From an uncultured Bacteroides sp. (GTDB lineage Bacteria > Bacteroidota > Bacteroidia > Bacteroidales > Bacteroidaceae): a stretch of 50,401 bases of DNA. Positions within the stretch are counted from its first letter, which is position 1. Each line of letters begins with the position of its first letter. The position numbers were made by a program, and so were the translations under genes. Positions 34,490-43,131 of the stretch are shown here, piece after piece. The stretch lies in NCBI GenBank assembly GCA_944322345.1, contig CALUOO010000018.1:1-50401 (forward strand), written 5' to 3'. The notes beneath the pieces were generated by a model that searched no databases, was not told where the DNA came from, and saw nothing but the letters and a program-made list of their open reading frames with translations.

Positions 34490-35713
34490 ATGACACGAGC
34501 GGAGATACAACAAGTGAAACAACGTTTCGGTATTATTGGTAATACTGAAGCACTGTCACGTGCCATTGATGTTGCTATTCAGGTGGCACCTACAGATTTG
34601 TCCGTATTGATTACAGGAGAAAGCGGTGTAGGAAAAGAGAGTTTTCCGCAAATTATACATCAGTACAGCCGTCGTAAACATGGGCAATATATTGCAGTCA
34701 ATTGCGGGGCAATCCCAGAGGGTACGATTGATTCGGAATTGTTTGGACATGAGAAAGGAGCTTTTACTGGTGCTATAGGTGAAAGAAAAGGTTATTTTGG
34801 TGAGGCAGATGGAGGTACGATTTTTTTGGATGAAGTGGGTGAACTTCCCATGCCTACACAAGCGCGTTTACTTCGTGTATTGGAGAGTGGAGAATTTATA
34901 AAAGTTGGTTCTTCAAAAGTTCAGAAGACAGATGTGCGCATTGTTGCTGCGACTAATGTCAATCTGACACAGGCAATAGCAGAAGGACGATTCAGGGAGG
35001 ACTTGTATTATCGGTTGAATACAGTTCCTATCCAGATTCCTCCTCTACGTGAACGGGGAGAAGATGCTTTGTTGCTATTTAGAAAATTTGCTTCAGATTT
35101 TGCAGAAAAATATCGTATGCCGGCAATTCAGCTGACGGAAGATGCAAAGCAAGTGTTGTTGTCCTATCAGTGGCCGGGAAATGTGCGGCAGTTGAAGAAC
35201 ATAACAGAGCAGATTTCGATAATTGAAACAAATAGAGAAATAACAGCTGCTATTCTTCGTTCATATCTTCCTGATAATTTGCAGACACAACGTCTTCCGG
35301 CATTGATGGGAGCACGTGAGAATAAGCATTTTGAAAGCGAGAGAGAAATTCTTTATTCTGTTCTGTTTGATATGCGACAGGAAGTAGCAGAATTAAAGAA
35401 AATGGTGCATAATCTGATGGCCGAACGAACAGGACAGACAAATCAAGTAGTGACTACTCCTGTTGTAAGTCCCTCTCAACCGGTTGTGAATACGATAATT
35501 CATCCGGTTCAATCATCGGTTTGTAAAGATGATGATGATATTCAGGATACAGAAGAGTATATTGAGGAGTCTTTATCCTTAGATGACGTGGAGAAGGAAA
35601 TCATACGGAAGGCATTGGAAAAACATCATGGAAAACGTAAAAGTGCAGCGAAGGATCTAAATATTTCAGAACGGACGCTTTATAGAAAAATAAAAGAATA
35701 TGGACTTGAGTAA
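34490..35713 (+). CDS. Sigma-54-dependent activator without receiver domain
   Basis: This 407-residue protein starts directly with the AAA+ sigma-54 interaction domain: Walker A GESGVGKESF, the sigma-54-contacting GAFTGA loop in GHEKGAFTGAIGERKGYF, Walker B GGTIFLDEVGELP, and sensor WPGNVRQLKN. A linker of about 100 residues follows, then a Fis-type helix-turn-helix (KHHGKRKSAAKDLNISERTLYRKI). No receiver, GAF or PAS domain precedes the AAA core, so activity must be set by abundance or by a partner. The gene sits between pdxA and lptE and overlaps lptE by 14 bases. This position beside lptE and secG suggests a conserved envelope unit in Bacteroidales, and the regulator may control envelope genes; that is inference. 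Confidence 0.93.
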   Translation: MTRAEIQQVKQRFGIIGNTEALSRAIDVAIQVAPTDLSVLITGESGVGKESFPQIIHQYSRRKHGQYIAVNCGAIPEGTIDSELFGHEKGAFTGAIGERKGYFGEADGGTIFLDEVGELPMPTQARLLRVLESGEFIKVGSSKVQKTDVRIVAATNVNLTQAIAEGRFREDLYYRLNTVPIQIPPLRERGEDALLLFRKFASDFAEKYRMPAIQLTEDAKQVLLSYQWPGNVRQLKNITEQISIIETNREITAAILRSYLPDNLQTQRLPALMGARENKHFESEREILYSVLFDMRQEVAELKKMVHNLMAERTGQTNQVVTTPVVSPSQPVVNTIIHPVQSSVCKDDDDIQDTEEYIEESLSLDDVEKEIIRKALEKHHGKRKSAAKDLNISERTLYRKIKEYGLE

Positions 35714-36227
35714 AAAGCTGATACGTATTTTTGCAATTGGCGTATTACCTATATTGGTGATTGCATGTACTGTTTCTTATAAATTTAATGGGTCTTCTAT
35801 AAATTATGACAAGGTAAAGTCTATTTCGATAGCAGATTTTCCTATCAAATCGGAATATGTATATGCTCCATTGGCTACGAAGTTTAATGAGGATTTGAAG
35901 GATATTTTTATACGTCAGACTCGCTTAAAGATGTTGAAACCCAGTCAAAATGCAGATTTACAGATAGAAGGAGAGATCGTTGGGTATAATCAATATAATC
36001 AGGCAGTTTCGGCAGACGGTTATGCTTCAGAAACTAAACTGACAATAACAGTCAATGTACGGTTTGTAAATAATACCAATCATGCAGAAGATTTTGAACA
36101 ACAGTTCTCAGCTTTTCGTACTTACGACTCCAGTCAATTGCTGACTGCTGTACAGGATAATCTGATTGCAGAAATGACCAAAGAAATAACAGATCAAATA
36201 TTCAACGCAACTGTAGCAAACTGGTAA
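35700..36227 (+). CDS. lptE: LPS-assembly lipoprotein LptE
   Basis: This 175-residue protein has an N-terminal hydrophobic segment and lipobox (LVIACT). The mature part matches Bacteroidetes LptE: VSYKFNGSSINYDKVKSISIADFPIKSEYVYAPLATKFNEDLKDIF, then RLKMLKPSQNADLQIEGEIVGYNQYNQA, then a C-terminal helix. LptE plugs the LptD barrel that inserts LPS into the outer leaflet. The start codon lies inside the last codons of the sigma-54 activator (14-base overlap), so translation is likely coupled. LptC, the inner-membrane side of the same pathway, is encoded at 26950. Confidence 0.9.
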   Translation: MDLSKKLIRIFAIGVLPILVIACTVSYKFNGSSINYDKVKSISIADFPIKSEYVYAPLATKFNEDLKDIFIRQTRLKMLKPSQNADLQIEGEIVGYNQYNQAVSADGYASETKLTITVNVRFVNNTNHAEDFEQQFSAFRTYDSSQLLTAVQDNLIAEMTKEITDQIFNATVANW

Positions 36228-36233
36228 ATTTCA

Positions 36234-37004
36234 ATGACTTCTGCTAATATTCAACAATGGATCCAGCATCCGGAAATGCTGGATAGAAATACTTTGTACG
36301 AACTGCGTAATATGCTTGCGCGCTATCCTTATTTTCAATCACTGCGTTTGTTATATTTAAAAAATCTGTATCTTCTTCACGATAGCAGTTTCGGATCTGA
36401 ACTCCGAAAATCGGTATTATATGTAGCAGACCGTCGTATGTTGTTTCATCTCATTGAGGGACAATCAATGTCTTTTACTTCAGCGGATGATAAAGCGATG
36501 GTGAAAACCTCATATAAAGAAGAGCCTAACGTTGATCGCACTTTGGCATTGATAGATGCTTTTTTGGCAACAGTTCCTGAAGAAACTGTCACTCAAAAGG
36601 ACTTTGATTATTCAATAGCTTATCCTGCTTATTCGTTAGAGGATGTAAAAACAAGCGAGATGCAGGAGGAAGAAAGTCCCAAATTGAAAGGGCATGAATT
36701 AATTGACAATTTTATTGAAAAAAATGAAGAAGAAACCGCACTTTCAAAAATAGAAACCGAAAGCGAAGTTGATGTTGCTATTGTCCCTGAATCAAACGAA
36801 GATACCTGTGAAAAAGAAAAATCAGAGGAAGATGACAGCTGTTTCACCGAAACGTTGGCTAAAATCTATATCAAGCAGCGGAGATATTCAAAAGCACTTG
36901 AAATTATTAAAAAATTAAGTTTGAAATATCCAAAAAAAAATGCTTACTTTGCAGACCAAATTAGATTTTTAGAGAAATTGATTATTAACGCTAACTCAAA
37001 ATAA
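36234..37004 (+). CDS. Hypothetical protein with TPR-like C-terminus
   Basis: This 256-residue protein has no signal peptide or membrane segment. The N-terminal third is helical (IQQWIQHPEMLDRNTLYELRNMLARYPYFQSLRLLYLKNLYLLHDSSF). A middle stretch (about 140-200) is acidic, rich in Glu, Lys and Ser, and probably disordered. The last 50 residues (FTETLAKIYIKQRRYSKALEIIKKLSLKYPKKNAYFADQIRFLEKL) form a TPR-like pair. An A9 run at about 36930 lies in the coding frame. It is 6 bases after lptE and 6 bases before secG, and this packing suggests a role in the same envelope unit. I do not recognise a named family. Confidence 0.8.
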   Translation: MTSANIQQWIQHPEMLDRNTLYELRNMLARYPYFQSLRLLYLKNLYLLHDSSFGSELRKSVLYVADRRMLFHLIEGQSMSFTSADDKAMVKTSYKEEPNVDRTLALIDAFLATVPEETVTQKDFDYSIAYPAYSLEDVKTSEMQEEESPKLKGHELIDNFIEKNEEETALSKIETESEVDVAIVPESNEDTCEKEKSEEDDSCFTETLAKIYIKQRRYSKALEIIKKLSLKYPKKNAYFADQIRFLEKLIINANSK

Positions 37005-37010
37005 CAAAAA

Positions 37011-37427
37011 ATGTATTTATTATTCATTATCTTAATGGTTGTTGCAGCCGTGCTGATGTGTTTTATTGTGTTGATTCAGAACTCAAAAGGCGGTGGTCTG
37101 GCATCTGGCTTTTCTTCATCAAACGCCATTATGGGTGTTCGCAAAACAACAGATTTTCTGGAAAAGACGACATGGGGACTGGCTGCCTTCATGGTTATCA
37201 TGAGTGTTGCAACTGCTTATGTTGTTCCTTCTGAAAAGTCAAAGACTCAGGATGCTGTTATGGAACAAGCACAGAAAGAGCAACAAACGAATCCGTATAA
37301 TTTGCCGGCGGGAACTAATGCTCCGAGTGCAGACGAGGCTACTTCTACTGAAGCAACTCCTGCAGAGGCAGCTCCTGCAGCTGAAACTACAGCTCCGGCT
37401 GAGACTCCTGCTCCGAAAGCTGAATAA
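37011..37427 (+). CDS. secG: Preprotein translocase subunit SecG
   Basis: This 138-residue inner-membrane protein is part of SecYEG. Two hydrophobic segments (about 2-22 and 53-70) flank the SecG signature IVLIQNSKGGGLASGFSSSNAIMGVRKTTDFLEKTTW. The C-terminal 60 residues are a low-complexity tail rich in Ala, Pro, Thr and Glu, longer than in E. coli (110 residues in total) and seen in other Bacteroidetes. It closes the series and is followed by a terminator. SecA is encoded in the same window at 13799 on the other strand. Confidence 0.95.
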   Translation: MYLLFIILMVVAAVLMCFIVLIQNSKGGGLASGFSSSNAIMGVRKTTDFLEKTTWGLAAFMVIMSVATAYVVPSEKSKTQDAVMEQAQKEQQTNPYNLPAGTNAPSADEATSTEATPAEAAPAAETTAPAETPAPKAE

Positions 37428-37467
37428 TTGCTGGGAGAAAAGAGAGATAGGAATCCTTGAAGATTTA

Positions 37468-37530
37468 AATATGGATTGTATGAACGTTGGGTGATTGTTA
37501 TCCTTCGTTTATGCAATCCATATTTTTTAT
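37468..37530 (+). terminator. secG terminator
   Basis: AAATATGGATTG at 37468-37479 pairs with CAATCCATATTT at 37514-37525, a perfect 12-bp stem. The inner part is weaker, and a T-rich stretch follows. Confidence 0.7.
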
Positions 37531-37597
37531 TTTATAGATTAAACTGATTTTCTCTGTAAAAACTATCTTTTTGTGAGGAGAGCAAATGATATTTCAT

Positions 37598-37605
37598 TAC
37601 CTTTG
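37598..37605 (+). promoter_or_regulatory. -7 box of the MFS gene
   Basis: TACCTTTG lies 42 bases upstream of the start codon. A TTTG at 37570-37573 is 24 bases further upstream, slightly long for a -33 box. Confidence 0.5.
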
Positions 37606-37647
37606 TTGGCTGTAACGGATTATTAACTACTTTTTGAATATATAAAG

Positions 37648-39033
37648 ATGACAGAACAATTAAAACGAAGACTGAATGACTCTGCTTTATTACGATGGAG
37701 CGTTCTTGCGTTAGTCGCATTTACGATGTTGTGTGGCTATATTCTTACCGATGTCATGTCCCCTTTAAAGCCGATGTTGGAAAAGGAATTGCTGTGGGAT
37801 AGTCTTGACTATGGTATTTTTACAAGTGCTTATGGCTGGTTCAATGTGTTTGCATTTATGCTGATTATCGGTGGAATTGTACTCGATAAGATGGGGGTAC
37901 GTTTTACAGGTATGGGTTCATGTCTTCTGATGCTATTGGGCTGTGGGCTAAAATACTACGCCATATCCACTACTTTCCCTGCAGGCGAGATGCTGTTTGG
38001 CATGAAGATGCAAGTGGCATTGGCTGCTTTGGGATATGCTATTTTTGGAGTTGGTGTAGAGACTGCCGGTATTACGGTTTCAAAGATTATTGTAAAATGG
38101 TTTAAGGGTAAAGAAATGGCGTTGGCTATGGGAATGGAAATGGCGACTGCACGCTTGGGCACAATGCTGGCACTGGCTGTAACAGTACCTGTAGCTACTT
38201 TCTTTGGAGCGACTTCGGCTGATGGTGAATTTCATCCCAACATTCCGGCACCACTGCTGTTTTGTCTGATCATGTTGTGTATTGGAACCATTGCTTTCTT
38301 TATCTTTACTTTCTATGATCGGAAATTGGATGCATCTGCAGATGCTGAGGAAGAAAAGGAGGAGCCCTTCCGTATAAAGGATATTTGGTTGATCATTTCC
38401 AATAAAGGCTTCTGGCTGATTGCACTGTTGTGCGTCCTGTTCTATTCGGCAGTATTCCCTTTCCTGAAATATGCAACAGATTTAATGGTACAGAAGTATC
38501 ATGTTGATCCGGAGTTGGCTGGTACTATTCCCAGTCTCTTGCCATTAGGAACGCTGTTCCTGACTCCTTTGTTCGGTAATGTGTACGACCGGATTGGTAA
38601 GGGAGCTACTTTGATGATTCTAGGTTCCTTCCTGCTGATTGTTGTACATGTAATGTTTGCATTACCGTTGCTGAATGTATGGTGGTTTGCTACAATTCTG
38701 ATGATTATTCTGGGAGTAGGGTTCTCTCTGGTTCCTTCTGCCATGTGGCCTTCAGTTCCTAAAATTATTCCTGAAAAGCAATTAGGAACAGCATACGCAT
38801 TGATCTTTTGGGTACAGAATTGGGGATTGATGGGTGTTCCTGCTCTGATTGGTTATGTGCTGAACGAGTATTGTAAGGGTGAGGTTGTTGATGGAATGCA
38901 GACTTATGATTATACCTTGCCAATGTGGATTTTTGCTGCCTTTGGCATTGCAGCCCTGCTGTTTGCTTTGTGGTTAAAAGCCGAGAACGCTAAAAAAGGC
39001 TATGGTCTGGAAGATGCTAATATTAAGAAATGA
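37648..39033 (+). CDS. Major facilitator superfamily transporter
   Basis: This 461-residue protein has twelve predicted membrane segments. MFS signs are YGWFNVFAFMLIIGGIVLDKMGVRFTGMG (the loop 2-3 D-x-G-x-R pattern), KWFKGKEMALAMGMEMATARLG, and a second-half FGNVYDRIGKGATLM. A charged loop (residues about 225-245, rich in Glu) splits the two halves. The sequence style resembles MFSD1-like or nitrate/oxalate-type carriers, but the substrate cannot be read. It overlaps the PqqD-like gene by 4 bases, so the two are coupled. Confidence 0.88.
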   Translation: MTEQLKRRLNDSALLRWSVLALVAFTMLCGYILTDVMSPLKPMLEKELLWDSLDYGIFTSAYGWFNVFAFMLIIGGIVLDKMGVRFTGMGSCLLMLLGCGLKYYAISTTFPAGEMLFGMKMQVALAALGYAIFGVGVETAGITVSKIIVKWFKGKEMALAMGMEMATARLGTMLALAVTVPVATFFGATSADGEFHPNIPAPLLFCLIMLCIGTIAFFIFTFYDRKLDASADAEEEKEEPFRIKDIWLIISNKGFWLIALLCVLFYSAVFPFLKYATDLMVQKYHVDPELAGTIPSLLPLGTLFLTPLFGNVYDRIGKGATLMILGSFLLIVVHVMFALPLLNVWWFATILMIILGVGFSLVPSAMWPSVPKIIPEKQLGTAYALIFWVQNWGLMGVPALIGYVLNEYCKGEVVDGMQTYDYTLPMWIFAAFGIAALLFALWLKAENAKKGYGLEDANIKK

Positions 39034-39380
39034 GTGTCGGAAGGAAGAAAATAAATCTGTTGGATACTGTTCCCTGTAGGAGCAGTCATATCACAACAGC
39101 GAAGGAAGGAGAGGAGATTGTTCTCTCCTTTCCTCGTTTCAAACGTGCATGGATGAACCGGTGGCTGCTACCTAAGGGCATGTCAAAGGAACTTCATGTG
39201 AGGCTTGAAGAACATGGCACGGCTGTATGGACATTGATTGACGGACAGCAGACCGTGCGTGAGATTATAGAAAAACTCGCAGACCACTTTGATAATGAAG
39301 TTGGCTACGAGTCTCGTATATGTACCTATCTGTTACAGTTACAGAAGGACGGATTTATTCAATTAAGGATGAAGAGTTGA
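39030..39380 (+). CDS. PqqD-like winged-helix protein
   Basis: This 116-residue protein resembles PqqD peptide chaperones (RiPP recognition element fold): VLSFPRFKRAWMNRWL, then ELHVRLEEHGTAVWTLIDGQQTVREIIEKLADHFDNEVGYESRICTYLLQLQKDGFI, with the WxLIDGxxTVxEI core. PqqD proteins bind a precursor peptide and hand it to a radical-SAM enzyme. No precursor, radical-SAM maturase or PQQ genes are nearby, so it is an orphan. It overlaps the MFS gene by 4 bases. The function is unknown; a transporter-linked sensor or chaperone role is speculation. Confidence 0.8.
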   Translation: MSVGRKKINLLDTVPCRSSHITTAKEGEEIVLSFPRFKRAWMNRWLLPKGMSKELHVRLEEHGTAVWTLIDGQQTVREIIEKLADHFDNEVGYESRICTYLLQLQKDGFIQLRMKS

Positions 39381-39418
39381 TAATGAAGCATTGTGTGTGC
39401 AGGCACAATGCTTCATTA
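39381..39418. terminator. Bidirectional terminator between PqqD-like gene and uvrA
   Basis: A perfect 15-bp stem (39381-39395 with 39404-39418) has an 8-base loop. It starts right after the rightward stop codon and lies 5 bases from the leftward uvrA stop. A/T-rich ends on both sides suit both directions. Confidence 0.85.
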
Positions 39419-39422
39419 TTTC

Positions 39423-42200
39423 TTATCTGACAAGTTTTTCTTTCAGGAACTGCCCTGTATAGCTTGCGCCGCAGGCTGCCACTTCTTCGGGTGTTCCTGC
39501 TATGACCAGATTCCCTCCCTTGTCTCCACCTTCAGGACCGAGATCAATAACATAGTCGGCACATTTAATCACATCCATATTATGTTCGATGATGACAATG
39601 CTGTGTCCCCGCAGTATCAGTGCGTCGAAAGCTTCGAGCAGTTTCCTGATATCGTGGAAATGCAGTCCGGTAGTTGGCTCGTCGAATATGAACATTGTGG
39701 GGTCGGCTTTCTCCTGACTCAAATAGTAGGCCAGCTTTACGCGCTGGTTTTCACCTCCCGACAGTGTAGAGGACGACTGTCCGAGTTTGATATAGCCAAG
39801 CCCTACTTCCTGTAGTGGACGCAGCTTCTTGACAATCTTTTTCTGACCATGTTCGGTGAAGAATTCGATAGCTTGGTTTACTGTCATTTCCAGTACGTCG
39901 TAGATGCTTTTGTCATTGAATTTGACCTCCAACGTGTCTGCCTTGAAACGTTTGCCGTGGCATGATTCGCATTCCAGTACCAGATCGGCCATAAACTGCA
40001 TCTCTACGGTAATGGTACCGTCGCCTTTGCATTCTTCACAACGTCCGCCTTCGCTGTTAAAGCTGAAGTATCCCGGTGTATATCCCATCTGTTTTGCCAA
40101 TGGCTGTTCTGCCCACAGCTTGCGGATTTCGTCGTATGCCTTGATGTAGGTCACAGGGTTCGACCGTGATGATTTTCCTATCGGATTCTGGTCCACAAAT
40201 TCCACATTGCGCAGGTCTTGCAGGCTGCCTCCGATGGACGAGAATTCTCCGGGACGTTCGCTGCATTCGTCAAGCTCGCGTTTCAGGGCGCGGTAGAAGA
40301 TGTCACGCACCAGTGTACTCTTGCCCGATCCGGAGACTCCGGTCACAACGGTCATCACGTTGAGCGGGAACCGTACGTTGATGCCTTTCAGATTGTTTTC
40401 GCGTGCCCCTTTCAGTTCGATATAGTTGTTCCAAGGCCGGTGATGTTGCGGGACGGGTATCTCTTCTTCTCCCAAAAGGTAGCGTACCGTGTGGCTGCTG
40501 CTTCCTTTCTGCAGGTCTTTCATGTCTCCCTGATAGACGATTTCTCCTCCCAGTCGTCCGGCGTTGGGACCGATGTCGATAATGTAGTCGGCTGCACGGA
40601 TGATTTCTTCGTCGTGCTCCACCACTATTACTGTGTTTCCCAGCTGTTGCAGCTGGCGCAATACGTGTATCAGCCTGTCTGTGTCGCGGCTGTGAAGCCC
40701 GATGCTGGGCTCGTCGAGAATGTAGAGGCTACCGACAAGACTGCTTCCCAGCGATGTGGCAAGATTGATCCGTTGGCTTTCTCCTCCCGACAGTGAGTTG
40801 CTCAGTCGGTTGAGTGTCAGATAGCCCAGTCCTACATCAATCAGGAAGCGGATACGGCTGTTGATTTCAGTCAGTATACGTTTGGCTATGTTCCTGTCGT
40901 GCTCGTTTAGTTTCAGGTTGTCGAAAAACTGTTTCAGTTCCGTGATAGGCAGATCGACCAGTTGTGAGATGCTTTTCTCTCCGACGCGTACATATCCGGC
41001 TTCCTTTTTCAGCCGTGTCCCGTGGCATACGGGGCAGGTGGTTTTTCCTCTATATCTTGCCAGCATCACCCGGTACTGGATTTTGTACTGGTTCTCTTCG
41101 AGCATTTTGAAGAAGGCGTTGATTCCGTGGAAGTATTCGTTGCCTTCCCATAGCATGCGTCGCTGCTCGTCTGTCAGTTCGTAGTAGGGGGTGAAGATGG
41201 GGAAATTGCACTTGTCTGCGTTGTAGATCAGTTCATCTTTCCACTCTTTCATCTTTTCGCCTCTCCAGCAGACGACGGCTCCGTCGTATACCGACAGAGA
41301 ACGGTCGGGTATAACCAGATGTTCGTCTATGCCGATCACTTTTCCGAATCCCTCGCATTCAGGGCAGGCTCCTATGGGAGAGTTGAACGAGAACATCTGG
41401 TCGTTGGGCTCTTCGAATGTTATTCCGTCAGCTTCGAACTTCGTGCTGAATTCATGGAGACACTTGTTGCCGTCGGGCAGATAGAAACGCAGGCTGCATA
41501 CACCGTCTCCCTCGTAGATGGCGGTTTCTGCCGAATCGCTCAACCGGCTGATGGAGTCTTTGCTGCTGTTTGCTACCATACGGTCGACCATGAGGTAAAC
41601 GATGTCGTTTTCGTTATACTGGTAACCGTCGATGGTAGTCATCTCGCCATTAACTTCCAGACGGCTGAATCCCTCTTTACGGGCTATTTCCAATTGGACG
41701 GGTATGCTTTTCCCTTCCCGTTGCTTCATGGGGGTCATCACGGTATATCGTGTCCCTTCGGGGTAGGAGAGCATGCAGTTGACAATGTCCTCAACAGAGT
41801 GTTTTTTTACCTCTTCTCCGCTGACGGGGCTATACGTCCTTCCCACTTTGGCATAGAGCAGGCGGAGATATTCGTAGATTTCGGTCGAAGTTCCCACCGT
41901 GGAGCGTGGATTCCGGCTGTTTACCTTCTGTTCGATGGCGATGGCAGGCGGAATGCCTTTGATATAGTCACACTCGGGTTTGCTCATTCGTCCCAAAAAC
42001 TGCCGGGCATAGCTGCTGAGGCTTTCTACATACCTCCGTTGTCCCTCGGCGTAGAGGGTATCGAATGCCAGCGATGATTTTCCTGAGCCGGAAAGTCCGG
42101 TGATAACGACCAGCTTGTTACGTGGAATGTTTACGTCGATATTCTTCAGGTTGTTAACCCTCGCACCTTTGATCGAAATATATTTGTTTTCTTCTGACAT
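39423..42200 (-). CDS. uvrA: Excinuclease ABC subunit A
   Basis: This 925-residue protein detects bulky DNA damage in nucleotide excision repair and loads UvrB. It has two ABC ATPase modules: Walker [26 protein letters not shown] near the N-terminus and [19 protein letters not shown] in the second half, with signature motifs [13 protein letters not shown] and [13 protein letters not shown]. Zinc modules are seen as [17 protein letters not shown] and CEECKGDG...CESCHGKRF. The [23 protein letters not shown] motif for DNA and UvrB contacts is present. Length is slightly short of 940 but complete. It is a single-gene unit with its own TAACTTTG promoter. Confidence 0.97.
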   Translation of the reverse strand: MSEENKYISIKGARVNNLKNIDVNIPRNKLVVITGLSGSGKSSLAFDTLYAEGQRRYVESLSSYARQFLGRMSKPECDYIKGIPPAIAIEQKVNSRNPRSTVGTSTEIYEYLRLLYAKVGRTYSPVSGEEVKKHSVEDIVNCMLSYPEGTRYTVMTPMKQREGKSIPVQLEIARKEGFSRLEVNGEMTTIDGYQYNENDIVYLMVDRMVANSSKDSISRLSDSAETAIYEGDGVCSLRFYLPDGNKCLHEFSTKFEADGITFEEPNDQMFSFNSPIGACPECEGFGKVIGIDEHLVIPDRSLSVYDGAVVCWRGEKMKEWKDELIYNADKCNFPIFTPYYELTDEQRRMLWEGNEYFHGINAFFKMLEENQYKIQYRVMLARYRGKTTCPVCHGTRLKKEAGYVRVGEKSISQLVDLPITELKQFFDNLKLNEHDRNIAKRILTEINSRIRFLIDVGLGYLTLNRLSNSLSGGESQRINLATSLGSSLVGSLYILDEPSIGLHSRDTDRLIHVLRQLQQLGNTVIVVEHDEEIIRAADYIIDIGPNAGRLGGEIVYQGDMKDLQKGSSSHTVRYLLGEEEIPVPQHHRPWNNYIELKGARENNLKGINVRFPLNVMTVVTGVSGSGKSTLVRDIFYRALKRELDECSERPGEFSSIGGSLQDLRNVEFVDQNPIGKSSRSNPVTYIKAYDEIRKLWAEQPLAKQMGYTPGYFSFNSEGGRCEECKGDGTITVEMQFMADLVLECESCHGKRFKADTLEVKFNDKSIYDVLEMTVNQAIEFFTEHGQKKIVKKLRPLQEVGLGYIKLGQSSSTLSGGENQRVKLAYYLSQEKADPTMFIFDEPTTGLHFHDIRKLLEAFDALILRGHSIVIIEHNMDVIKCADYVIDLGPEGGDKGGNLVIAGTPEEVAACGASYTGQFLKEKLVR

Positions 42201-42229
42201 ACGGGTCTTTCTTATTGTATGATAGTGGG

Positions 42230-42237
42230 CAAAGTTA
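42230..42237 (-). promoter_or_regulatory. -7 box of the uvrA promoter
   Basis: The minus strand reads TAACTTTG, 29 bases upstream of the uvrA start codon. No LexA-type box is apparent. Confidence 0.6.
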
Positions 42238-42375
42238 GCGAATATTGCTGTAAGTAGAAAGCCCGCAGTTCAAAACTATTTCTTCATCATCGGCGCAGAA
42301 ACTGTATGCAGGCAGGCCGAAACATTGTTTTCTGCATCGGAAAGCATCGCTTTCTCTTCCTTAAAAGGGTGGTTT

Positions 42376-42461
42376 GTTGGGAAAGGTTAGCTGACGTGTT
42401 GGGAAAGGTTAGCCAACATCTCAGCAAAGGTTACCCAATCTGTCAGCTAACCTTTCCTAAC
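42376..42461. repeat. 22-bp-period repeat, locus B (four 20-bp units)
   Basis: Units of 20 bases start at 42376, 42398, 42420 and 42442, with 2-base linkers. Unit 2 is GTTGGGAAAGGTTAGCCAAC. Units 1-3 carry the AAAGGT core on the plus strand, while unit 4 (GTCAGCTAACCTTTCCTAAC) is inverted. The architecture is the same as at locus C (47165). Confidence 0.9.
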
Positions 42462-42554
42462 AAACGGTCTTTCTATGCGTATGCAGAACGTTGTTTTCTG
42501 ATATGCTTTTCTGCTTTTTTCTGTTTTCCGGATATGGAGTTTCATAAGAGTGCT

Positions 42555-42562
42555 TATCTTTG
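42555..42562 (+). promoter_or_regulatory. -7 box of the yccF promoter
   Basis: TATCTTTG lies 32 bases upstream of the ATG at 42595. The earlier in-frame ATG at 42550 precedes the box and cannot be the start. Confidence 0.6.
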
Positions 42563-42594
42563 CAACTGAATCAATCATACTGTTTTGTTTGCTT

Positions 42595-42966
42595 ATGGGA
42601 TGTCTGATGAATCTGTTATGGCTCTTGCTGGGTGGCATTGTTACTGCATTAGAGTATTTGATTTCCAGCGTGTTGATGATGATTACCATTGTGGGAATTC
42701 CTTTTGGTATGCAGACGCTGAAGATGGCATCGCTTGCCTTGTGGCCTTTCGGTAAGGAGGTACGTTCGGGTGAGCGCTCGTCGGGCTGCCTCTATGTGCT
42801 GATGAATATTCTTTGGATTCTTTTAGGCGGCATCTGGATCTGTCTTTCCCACTTGCTGTTCGGGGCAGTGCTCTGCATAACGATTATCGGTATTCCTTTT
42901 GGCTTGCAGCACTTTAAACTGGCAGCTTTGGCGCTGTCACCTTTCGGAAAAGACATTGTAGGTTGA
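42595..42966 (+). CDS. yccF: YccF-domain inner-membrane protein
   Basis: This 123-residue membrane protein starts at 42595 (MGCLMNLLWLL), set by the promoter at 42555. It is made of two copies of the YccF repeat. Each has a membrane helix, then ITIVGIPFG or ITIIGIPFG, then a QTLKMASLALWPFGKEV or QHFKLAALALSPFGKDI segment, with two further hydrophobic helices. The signature GIPFG...KL(A)ALAL.PFGK is visible twice. The family is widespread, sits in the inner membrane and has no firm function. It is followed by a separate promoter for yeiH. Confidence 0.9.
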   Translation: MGCLMNLLWLLLGGIVTALEYLISSVLMMITIVGIPFGMQTLKMASLALWPFGKEVRSGERSSGCLYVLMNILWILLGGIWICLSHLLFGAVLCITIIGIPFGLQHFKLAALALSPFGKDIVG

Positions 42967-43070
42967 GTGTGAAACGCTGTGGATGAAGTGTTAACAGCTC
43001 GTTTCCGTCACATGATGTAGCTGTTTTCTTCTCTCTATAACTTTTGGTTATAACGCATAAATAGAAGCGA

Positions 43071-43102
43071 TTGGCAGCTTTGTGCTGTTTGCCTTACCTT
43101 TG
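43071..43102 (+). promoter_or_regulatory. Promoter of the yeiH gene
   Basis: TTG at 43071-43073 and TACCTTTG at 43095-43102 are 21 bases apart, a good Bacteroides-type match. It lies 29 bases upstream of the start codon. Confidence 0.6.
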
Positions 43103-43131
43103 CAGCCGTAAAATAAAAAAAGTTATACGAT

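Larger units (their letters stand above)
42201..42594. other. Divergent intergenic region uvrA / yccF
   Basis: These 394 bases hold the uvrA promoter (42230-42237), a four-unit 22-bp-period repeat (42376-42461) and the yccF promoter (42555-42562). A small open frame at 42306-42569 translates the repeat itself and is not a gene. Confidence 0.6.

Noticed and set aside
42306-42569. 87-codon open frame upstream of yccF
   Set aside because: It translates the repeat block and runs into the yccF promoter.
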